Shown here piece after piece: positions 32,916 through 39,204 of a stretch of DNA of 39,204 bases. The stretch comes from an uncultured Ruminococcus sp. Its GTDB lineage: Bacteria; Bacillota; Clostridia; Oscillospirales; Ruminococcaceae. The translations under genes were made by a program, and so were the position numbers. The notes under the pieces were generated by a model, which was given only the letters and a program-made list of their open reading frames with translations, did no database searches and was not told where the DNA came from. Positions within the stretch are counted from its first letter, which is position 1. Each line of letters begins with the position of its first letter. The stretch covers positions 1-39,204 of the forward strand of contig CABQIF010000002.1 in assembly GCA_902464115.1 (NCBI GenBank), given 5' to 3'.

Positions 32916-34310
32916 ATGCATATTTACAACACCCTGACCAGAAAAAAAGAGGAATTAGTTCCGATTGAACCGAATCACATCCGCATTTATGCCTGCGGGC
33001 CAACTGTTTACAACTATATTCATATCGGAAATGCCCGTCCGATCTGTGCGTTTGACGTGCTGCGGCGGTATCTGAAATATCGTGGCTATGAAGTGACTTA
33101 TGTGCAGAACTTCACCGATGTAGACGACAAGATCATCCGTCGGGCAAACGAAGAGGGCGTGCCAGCCTCCGAACTGTCGGAACGGTATATTCAGGAATAC
33201 AAGACCGATGCACACGGCTTGAATGTCATGGATGCAGACATCCATCCGAAGGTAACAGAAAACATGGATCTGATCATTGACATGGTGAAGAAACTCGTGG
33301 AAAGCGGTCATGCATACGAATCCAATGGCGATGTTTACTTCCGCACCACTTCTTTTTCCGACTACGGCAAGCTTTCCGGTCAGCCGATGGAAGAATTGCA
33401 GGCAGGTGCTCGAATTGATGTCAACGACCAGAAAGAAAATCCGCTGGACTTTGCTGTTTGGAAAGCTGCAAAGCCGGGGGAACCATACTGGGAATCTCCG
33501 TGGGGCAAGGGTCGCCCGGGCTGGCATATTGAATGCTCTGCAATGTCTACGCACTATCTGGGCGATACGCTCGATTTGCACTGCGGCGGTCAGGACTTGA
33601 TTTTCCCGCATCACGAAAATGAAATTGCACAGAGTGAAGCTGCTACAGGCAAGGCATTCTCGCATTACTGGATGCACAACGGCTATATCAACATTGACAA
33701 CAAGAAAATGTCGAAGTCGCTGGGCAATTTCTTCACCGTTCGGGAAGTTGCAGAACAGTATGGCTATGAAGTCATTCGTTATATGATGATTCAGGCACAC
33801 TACCGCAGCCCGATCAATTATTGCAAGGAATTGCTGGATGCTTGCAAGGCATCTCTGGAACGGCTCTATACCTGCCGGAACACCTTAGACCGTGCCATTG
33901 CAGCCGCTCCGGCTGGCGATTGCAGCGAAGCTGCAAAGGAACTCTTTGCACAGCGGGAACAGCAGTTCATCACGGCAATGGACGATGACTTGAACACGGC
34001 TGACGGCATTACAGCCCTGTTCGAACTTGCAAGAGAACTGAATCGGATGAGTGCAGATGCAACCACGCCAAAGGGACAGCTGGAAGCTGGTGCAAAGCTG
34101 TTTGACAGCCTGACCGATGTACTGGGCATTCTGTACCAGAGAAAGCAGGAAGATGCCATCCCAGCAGAAGTGCAAACTTTGATCGAAGAACGGGCAGCTG
34201 CAAGAAAGGCAAAGAACTTTGCAGAAGCAGACCGTTTGCGGGATGCCATTGCAGCGTTGGGCTATCGGGTCAAGGAAACCCGTCAGGGTACGCAGATCGA
34301 AAAGTTGTAA
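32916..34310 (+). CDS. cysS: Cysteinyl-tRNA synthetase
   Basis: A 464-residue class I synthetase. C27 in IYACGPTVYNYIHIGNARP is a zinc ligand next to the HIGH-type motif HIGN; a further Cys/His set lies in GWHIECSAM and HCGGQDLIFPHHENE. KMSKSLGNFF is the KMSKS loop. The C-terminal anticodon-binding helices and the ADRLRDAIAALGYRVKETRQGTQ ending are standard. I chose ATG 32916, preceded by AAAGGAATG; an in-frame ATG at 32853 has no ribosome site. It shares the T-box leader with cysE. Confidence 0.96.
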   Translation: MHIYNTLTRKKEELVPIEPNHIRIYACGPTVYNYIHIGNARPICAFDVLRRYLKYRGYEVTYVQNFTDVDDKIIRRANEEGVPASELSERYIQEYKTDAHGLNVMDADIHPKVTENMDLIIDMVKKLVESGHAYESNGDVYFRTTSFSDYGKLSGQPMEELQAGARIDVNDQKENPLDFAVWKAAKPGEPYWESPWGKGRPGWHIECSAMSTHYLGDTLDLHCGGQDLIFPHHENEIAQSEAATGKAFSHYWMHNGYINIDNKKMSKSLGNFFTVREVAEQYGYEVIRYMMIQAHYRSPINYCKELLDACKASLERLYTCRNTLDRAIAAAPAGDCSEAAKELFAQREQQFITAMDDDLNTADGITALFELARELNRMSADATTPKGQLEAGAKLFDSLTDVLGILYQRKQEDAIPAEVQTLIEERAAARKAKNFAEADRLRDAIAALGYRVKETRQGTQIEKL

Positions 34311-34342
34311 GCAGAAGAACCCCCTCTGAAAAAACCGAGCAG

Positions 34343-34362
34343 ACCGGCTGTCCGCAGCCGGT
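34343..34362 (+). terminator. Possible weak terminator after cysS
   Basis: ACCGGCTG-TCCG-CAGCCGGT hairpin, but the tail (TTCTGTATT) is poor, so partial read-through into the next gene is likely. Confidence 0.5.
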
Positions 34363-34400
34363 TTCTGTATTCCATCCCAATCCGAACAGAAAGGAATCCT

Positions 34401-35255
34401 ATGGCAAAACTCAGTAAAAAAGGCATTTCTACCTTGTTGGTTCTGCTGGTTGTCGTTTCGCTGCTCAGCTTGACCATGTTCTCGTGTACCATTCGGATGG
34501 CACAGAAGGACAGTACTTATATTGATATGGGAAAAGCCCATTTGTTACAGCTGGAAACACCGGCAGACGATGCACCAACCATGATTGTGCATACATCGGT
34601 TGGGGATATCACAGCTGTGCTCTATCCGGAAGCTGCCCCGAATTATGTGGCACAGTTTACAGAACTGGTGGAAAAGGGCTATTATGACGGAACGTATGTC
34701 TACCAGACCGAGCCGGGCGTTTATTTTCGGGCAGGCAGTCCGAATGCAGACGGTACATTAGATGACCAGCTGGACGAGAGCCGACAGAAAGTAGAAACTG
34801 AAACCTCTGCGGACTTGTGGCCGTTTCGGGGGGCATTTTGTGCACCGGTGACCGAGAAAGACAACAACTTTTTCAAGATGCTGTTCGGCAACGATGTTTC
34901 CTACTGCGGAACACGATTTTTGGTCTGCAATACCATCGAATTTGATGAAGAAACCAAAACCGAAATGGAAGATACCGATGAAAGTGCCGCTGCGGTGACG
35001 GATACTTTCTTGAGCTGGGGCGGTATTCCGAACTATGCCCAGCAGATGACCATTTTTGCACAGGCATATGGAAAAGAAAGCTTTTCTGTGATCGACACCA
35101 TCACCGGAGCAGCAACGCCATCAGAAAACGGCACAACCGCAACAACGATTTCCACTGCAAAATCCGATGCACTGATTCAGATTGAAACGATTACCCTCAC
35201 CACTTGGGGAGAAACGGAACAGGATGCCTATGTGCCGGAAAACAGCATTTCCTGA
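34401..35255 (+). CDS. Degenerate cyclophilin-like extracytoplasmic protein
   Basis: A 284-residue protein with an N-terminal hydrophobic segment (residues about 9-29, ending MFSC, a poor lipobox) and a cyclophilin-type region from residue 60: VHTSVGDITAVLYPEAAPNYVAQF...KGYYDGTYVYQTEPGVYFRAGSP. Compared with the canonical protein at 35518, the catalytic FHRV is replaced by VYQT and QGGDP by RAGSP; QFYI/FGQV equivalents are also absent or altered. It therefore probably lacks prolyl isomerase activity and may act as a chaperone or scaffold. AAAGGA precedes the ATG. Confidence 0.72.
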   Translation: MAKLSKKGISTLLVLLVVVSLLSLTMFSCTIRMAQKDSTYIDMGKAHLLQLETPADDAPTMIVHTSVGDITAVLYPEAAPNYVAQFTELVEKGYYDGTYVYQTEPGVYFRAGSPNADGTLDDQLDESRQKVETETSADLWPFRGAFCAPVTEKDNNFFKMLFGNDVSYCGTRFLVCNTIEFDEETKTEMEDTDESAAAVTDTFLSWGGIPNYAQQMTIFAQAYGKESFSVIDTITGAATPSENGTTATTISTAKSDALIQIETITLTTWGETEQDAYVPENSIS

Positions 35256-35424
35256 TGTGTGAAACATCTGGTTAATTTTCTAAAAATTACCTGTTTTGTG
35301 AAGAATATACGAATCTAAAGAAAAACATTTCGTTTTTTACATGATGCTGTGACAAAAGAAAAAGCAGAACGCTTTCTGTTTCCGTCAAACATCACAAATT
35401 CGTGGAAAAATCCTGTAGGGATAC

Positions 35425-35453
35425 TTTACAAGCCCTGAAAAATCGTGTATAAT
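35425..35453 (+). promoter_or_regulatory. Promoter of the cyclophilin gene
   Basis: TTTACA (35425-35430), 17 bases, TATAAT (35448-35453). Confidence 0.82.
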
Positions 35454-35517
35454 AAAGGGTGTTCTTATGTAAACTATGTGTAACCGGCGAACCAATCCGG
35501 ATAACAGAGGTGAGAGT

Positions 35518-36270
35518 ATGAAACGAATCCCAGCATTGCTGTTGAGCAGTGTGTTACTTTTGGAGGGATTGACGGGATGCGGCAGCCAGCAGGAAACTGC
35601 GGTCAAGAATTTTACCGCCCCGGAACAAGGCGAGGAATTGGTTGTCATCCATGTGAAAGACTATGGCACGATTAAAATCAAAGTATTTTCTGATTTGCTG
35701 CCAAAGGCGTGCGAGAATTTTTTGACGCATGCAAAGGATGGCTATTATGACGGCCTGCCATTTCACCGGGTGATTGAAGATTTTATGATTCAAGGCGGCG
35801 ACCCGAAAGGCGATGGAACGGGTGGAGAAAGCATCTGGGGCGGCAAGTTTGATGGCGGCGTAGATGATTCTCTGATTCATGTCCGAGGGGCAGTTGCATA
35901 CGCCAACAGCGGCGGAACGGATACAGACGGCAGTCAGTTCTATATTGTAACCGGCGGTGCTGTTTCGATGGATACGCTGAAACAGTATGAAGAACACGGC
36001 GATGGTTCTTATACGAAAGAACAAAAAGAACTCTATACCACCATCGGAGGTGCTCCATGGCTGGACGGAAAGTATACCGTATTCGGACAGGTGGTAGACG
36101 GTTTGGATGTTGCCATCACCATTTCAGAACAGGAAACAGACAGTAACAATAAACCGTATACCTCTATCATCATGGATTCCGTGACTGTAGAACCGTATGA
36201 CGGCAGTGAACTGCACTGGTATGCCTCCAGTGCTACCGAACCATCGGAGACTTCGGACGATGCAGCGTAG
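35518..36270 (+). CDS. Lipoprotein peptidyl-prolyl cis-trans isomerase (cyclophilin type)
   Basis: A 250-residue lipoprotein with lipobox LTGC (Cys21) and a cyclophilin domain from about residue 42: YGTIKIKVFSDLLPKACENF, YYDGLPFHRVIEDFMIQGGDPKGDG with the catalytic Arg in FHRV, then GAVAYANSGG, SQFYIV and KYTVFGQVVDG. It should speed folding of exported proteins on the outer face of the membrane. AGAGGTGAG precedes the ATG at 35518. murA follows after 84 bases, perhaps in the same transcript. Confidence 0.94.
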   Translation: MKRIPALLLSSVLLLEGLTGCGSQQETAVKNFTAPEQGEELVVIHVKDYGTIKIKVFSDLLPKACENFLTHAKDGYYDGLPFHRVIEDFMIQGGDPKGDGTGGESIWGGKFDGGVDDSLIHVRGAVAYANSGGTDTDGSQFYIVTGGAVSMDTLKQYEEHGDGSYTKEQKELYTTIGGAPWLDGKYTVFGQVVDGLDVAITISEQETDSNNKPYTSIIMDSVTVEPYDGSELHWYASSATEPSETSDDAA

Positions 36271-36354
36271 CACATTCAGGCACTTGCAGGTCGCTTGCGG
36301 CTGCAAAAAAGAAAGAGTCAGAAAGCCGTATCAGATGCAAAAGGAGAGAATAAA

Positions 36355-37638
36355 GTGGATAAATTTGTAATTCATGGCGGACATCGGCTGTCCGGTGAAA
36401 TCGAAGTCAGCGGGGCGAAGAATGCAGCAGTTGCATTGATTCCAGCCGTTTTATTGTGTGATGAACCTTGTATATTGGAAAATGTACCGGAGATCAGCGA
36501 TGTTTCCATCAGCCTGCGGATTCTATATGAAATGGGTGCACAGGTGGATTATATCAACCGGACAACCGTTCGGATTTCGACCGTTGGTCTGAAGAATTTC
36601 TGTGTGCCGTATGAAAGTGCCAGAAGAATGCGAGCTTCCTATTATTTCTTAGGAGCATTGCTCGGCAAGTTCGGCAAAGCCAGAGTTTCAATGCCGGGTG
36701 GATGTCCGTTAGGCGATCGCCCGATTGACCAGCACCTGAAAGCTTTTGCTGCCCTGGGTGCAAAGTGTGATATTCAACACGGCATGGTGGATCTGACGGC
36801 AGAGAAGCTGACCGGAAATCAGATTTACTTAGATGTGGTTTCAGTTGGTGCAACCATGAATGCCATGCTGGCAGCCGTTCGGGCAGATGGCTTGACCGTC
36901 ATTGAAAATGCAGCAAAAGAACCGCATATTGTAGACCTTGCCAACTTCCTGAATTCCATGGGTGCAGATATTATGGGAGCAGGAACCGATGTCATTAAGG
37001 TTCGTGGTGTGCAGTATCTCCACGGAACAACCTATTCTGTCATTCCAGACCAGATTGAAGCCGGAACATTTATGATTGCTGCTGCGGCAACACATGGCGA
37101 TGTACTGGTGAAGAATGTCATTCCGAAGCACCTTGAACCGATCACCATGAAGCTGCGGAAAATCGGCGTGAACATCGAAGAATTTGACGACAGTGTACGG
37201 GTTTGGGTCGATGGCCCATTGGTACGCACCAACGTCAAGACGATGCCGCATCCAGGATTCCCGACCGATATGCAGCCGCAAATTACCACGCTGCTGACCT
37301 TGGCAGAGGGGACAAGCATTATTACAGAAGGTGTCTGGGAACAGCGATTCCGCTATGTGGATGAACTCCGCCGGATGGGTGCAGATATTTCTGTAGACGG
37401 AAAGGTTGCCGTTGTCGAAGGAACTGGAAAGCTGACGGGTGCACCGGTAAAGGCATGCGATTTGCGAGCAGGTGCAGCGTTGATCATTGCCGGACTGGCA
37501 GCAAAGGGCATTACAGAGATTGAAGATATTTATCACATTGAACGTGGGTATTCTTGTTTAGATGAAAAGCTGCGGCAGGTGGGAGCAGATATTCAGAAAG
37601 TTTCCACACCGGTTTCCACCTTACGGGAAGCCTTGTAA
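36355..37638 (+). CDS. murA: UDP-N-acetylglucosamine 1-carboxyvinyltransferase
   Basis: A 427-residue EPSP-synthase-fold enzyme making the first committed step of peptidoglycan: transfer of enolpyruvate to UDP-GlcNAc. K22 and N23 in SGAKNAA bind substrate, and C117 in MPGGCPLGDRPIDQH is the active-site residue attacked by fosfomycin, so no Cys-to-Asp change is present. The start is GTG (36355), eight bases after AAGGAG (36341-36346); the longer frame from 36295 reads through the intergenic region. Firmicutes often have two copies; which paralogue this is cannot be told here. Confidence 0.96.
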   Translation: MDKFVIHGGHRLSGEIEVSGAKNAAVALIPAVLLCDEPCILENVPEISDVSISLRILYEMGAQVDYINRTTVRISTVGLKNFCVPYESARRMRASYYFLGALLGKFGKARVSMPGGCPLGDRPIDQHLKAFAALGAKCDIQHGMVDLTAEKLTGNQIYLDVVSVGATMNAMLAAVRADGLTVIENAAKEPHIVDLANFLNSMGADIMGAGTDVIKVRGVQYLHGTTYSVIPDQIEAGTFMIAAAATHGDVLVKNVIPKHLEPITMKLRKIGVNIEEFDDSVRVWVDGPLVRTNVKTMPHPGFPTDMQPQITTLLTLAEGTSIITEGVWEQRFRYVDELRRMGADISVDGKVAVVEGTGKLTGAPVKACDLRAGAALIIAGLAAKGITEIEDIYHIERGYSCLDEKLRQVGADIQKVSTPVSTLREAL

Positions 37639-37656
37639 GAATTGAACAACCGGAAC

Positions 37657-37693
37657 AGCTGCCTGCTTTTTGAAAAAGTGGGCAGCTTTTTTT
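37657..37693 (+). terminator. Terminator of murA
   Basis: AGCTGCC/GGCAGCT with inner CTTTTT/AAAAAG pairing and a seven-T tail, which ends just ahead of the next gene's ribosome site. Confidence 0.87.
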
Positions 37694-37712
37694 GAACGAA
37701 AGGAGTTTTTTC

Positions 37713-38606
37713 ATGAGAATGGTAACAGTAGCGGCTGTGCAGATGCATTGCAGCCGAGATGTCACAGACAATTTGGAACGGGCAGAACAGCTGGTACGGC
37801 AGGCAGCTGCACAGGGAGCAAATGTGATTTTATTGCCGGAGCTGTTTGAGCGGCAGTATTTTTGTCAGGAGCGGCAGTATGATTATTATCAGTATGCAAC
37901 GCCGCTGTTAGAAAATCCAGCGGTACAGCGGTTTCAGAAAGTTGCAGCAGAATTGCAAGTGGTTCTGCCGATTAGTTTTTACGAACGTGCCGGAAATAAT
38001 ACCTTCAACAGTGTTGCGGTTTTGGATGCAGATGGTTCTGTACTGGGCTGTTATCGAAAGACACATATTCCGGATGACCATTTTTATCAGGAGAAGTTTT
38101 ATTTTACGCCGGGCGATACTGGTTTTCGGGTTTGGAATACACGATATGGCTGCATTGGTGTTGGCATCTGCTGGGATCAGTGGTTTCCGGAAACGGCTCG
38201 CTGCATGGCATTGCAGGGAGCAGAATTGTTATTCTATCCAACTGCAATTGGTTCAGAACCGCTGCTGGGTATGGACAGTTCCGGACATTGGCAGCGGTGT
38301 ATGCAGGGGCATGCAGCAGCAAATCTGATGCCTGTGATTGCAGCAAATCGGATTGGAACAGAAACCGTAGAACCGTGTGAAGCAAATCAGAATCAGCAGT
38401 CTGAACTGACCTTTTACGGAACATCGTTCATTACCGACCAGACAGGGGCAGTTTTAGAGCAGGCAGGACGAACCGAAGATACTGTTTTGCTGCACACATT
38501 TGACTTGGATGCGATTCAGAAAGACCGCTTGGAATGGGGTTTGTTCCGAGATCGCCGACCGGAGCAATACGGTGCAATCAGCAGCCCGATTCCAGTACAA
38601 ATTTAA
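37713..38606 (+). CDS. aguB: N-carbamoylputrescine amidase
   Basis: A 297-residue nitrilase-family hydrolase. The catalytic triad is E43 (LLPELFERQYF), K116 (YRKTHIPDDHFYQEKFYF) and C153 (GVGICWDQWFPE). The wording of these segments, with FERQYFCQ and the HWQRCMQGHAAAN region, is that of N-carbamoylputrescine amidases, which release putrescine, CO2 and ammonia. Agmatine deiminase and decarboxylase genes, which often accompany it, are not in the window. Start ATG 37713 follows AAAGGAG. Confidence 0.93.
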   Translation: MRMVTVAAVQMHCSRDVTDNLERAEQLVRQAAAQGANVILLPELFERQYFCQERQYDYYQYATPLLENPAVQRFQKVAAELQVVLPISFYERAGNNTFNSVAVLDADGSVLGCYRKTHIPDDHFYQEKFYFTPGDTGFRVWNTRYGCIGVGICWDQWFPETARCMALQGAELLFYPTAIGSEPLLGMDSSGHWQRCMQGHAAANLMPVIAANRIGTETVEPCEANQNQQSELTFYGTSFITDQTGAVLEQAGRTEDTVLLHTFDLDAIQKDRLEWGLFRDRRPEQYGAISSPIPVQI

Positions 38607-38650
38607 GACCCGATTACAAGACAGCATAAAGGAGAAAGACAGAATTTATC

Positions 38651-39106
38651 ATGACAATTCGGAAATTGACAGCAGCAGATGAACCTATATTTTATGAGAT
38701 GTGCGAGGAATTTTTTCATTCTTCCGCCGTATCTCATCCAATCCCGATGGCACACCATGTTGCAACATTTCAGGAACTCTTACAATCAGATACCTATTTG
38801 TTTGGGTATCTGATGGAAGTAGATGGGAAACCGGCAGGATTTGCAATTTTGAATCAAATGATGCAGCAGGAAGCAGGTGGAATCATTATCTGGGTAGAAT
38901 GCCTGTATGTACGGGAGGCGTTTCGTTCGCAGGGAATCGGCAGACAGTTTTTGCAGTTTGTTGCAGCGGAATGGAAAGGAAAAGCAAAACAATTGCGATT
39001 GGAAGTAGAGCCAAACAATGTGCGAGCGAAAGCACTGTATGAGCGAATGGGATATAAAGTTTTGCCGTATCAGGAAATGATTTTGTCGTTAGATGAAGCG
39101 GAATAA
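38651..39106 (+). CDS. GNAT-family N-acetyltransferase
   Basis: A 151-residue acetyltransferase. The acetyl-CoA pyrophosphate loop is RSQGIGRQFLQ (motif A, R/Q-x2-G-x-G/A), after a beta strand WVECLYVREAFR; NNVRAKALYERMGYKVLPYQEMIL is motif B with the end of the fold. The substrate is not evident. AAAGGAGAAAG lies 14 or more bases before the ATG (38651), a long gap, but no better in-frame start exists. It may be co-transcribed with aguB, 44 bases upstream. The repeat copy D follows. Confidence 0.92.
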   Translation: MTIRKLTAADEPIFYEMCEEFFHSSAVSHPIPMAHHVATFQELLQSDTYLFGYLMEVDGKPAGFAILNQMMQQEAGGIIIWVECLYVREAFRSQGIGRQFLQFVAAEWKGKAKQLRLEVEPNNVRAKALYERMGYKVLPYQEMILSLDEAE

Positions 39107-39133
39107 ATAGTACGGATATTGGTTGCAAAATGC

Positions 39134-39204
39134 GAGCCGCAGGCAATGAAAAAGTTTTTCGGTGCAGCAGTTTTTCAAAAATGCTGCCGAGGTGTGGGCG
39201 AGTA
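39134..39204 (+). repeat. Hairpin-rich intergenic repeat, copy D (cut by window end)
   Basis: Head GAGCCGCAGGCAA (39134-39146), starting 28 bases after the GNAT stop in the same direction, then GCAGCA/TGCTGC (39164-39169 and 39182-39187) and the start of the GGTGTGGGCGAG module. It matches the reverse complement of copy A at 170-239 nearly base for base and stops at the window edge. Confidence 0.85.

Noticed and set aside
1..39204. Insertion sequence, prophage or conjugative element
   Set aside because: No transposase, integrase, phage structural or relaxase gene is present; mobile character could apply only to the short repeats, which would need help from elsewhere.

Overview
The window looks like a low-to-mid GC, spore-forming Firmicute of the Ruminococcus/Oscillospiraceae type. 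The grounds are strong AGGAGG ribosome sites, TTGACA-17-TATAAT promoters, a Cys T-box, a THF riboswitch on folT, the yabP-yabQ-divIC-yabR block of endospore formers, FabK as enoyl reductase and a GH94 phosphorylase. The genus is inference. Both window ends lie inside the same repeat family, so this may be a whole assembly contig broken at repeats.

Layout. 1-5640: a TatD-associated radical SAM gene, a lipoprotein, a small membrane protein and a very large YfhO-family membrane protein, with repeat copies at both ends. 5676-9860: tRNA-Pro, then tRNA-Thr and tRNA-Tyr, typA, and two secreted lipoproteins. 9980-13310: serC-serA (serine synthesis), an unexplained RNA structure, then a THF riboswitch with an SD-masking hairpin ahead of folT. 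13438-15180 (minus): yabR, divIC, yabQ, yabP. 15321-15842: a divergent XRE regulator and 62-aa protein pair with a palindromic operator. 15907-24391 (minus): a type II fatty acid cluster, fabH-fabK-fabG-fabF-accB-fabZ-accC-accD-accA-acpP, read away from fabD-aroE-aroK (plus). 26931-31115: a small membrane protein, an amidohydrolase and a GH94 phosphorylase. 31203-31793: about 600 bp of repeats without genes. 31831-39106: T-box-controlled cysE-cysS, a degenerate and a canonical extracytoplasmic cyclophilin, murA, an N-carbamoylputrescine amidase and a GNAT acetyltransferase.

The genes are mostly housekeeping: malonyl-CoA supply and chain elongation, serine to cysteine to Cys-tRNA, shikimate, folate uptake, and envelope synthesis.

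The most unusual content is a modular family of hairpin-rich intergenic repeats, at 1-239, 5308-5610, 28574-28624, 31208-31460, 31530-31793 and 39134-39204. Most copies start shortly after a stop codon, in the same direction as the gene. Their stems differ between copies by compensatory base changes, which suggests that a folded RNA (or DNA cruciform) is being maintained. I do not recognise this family.
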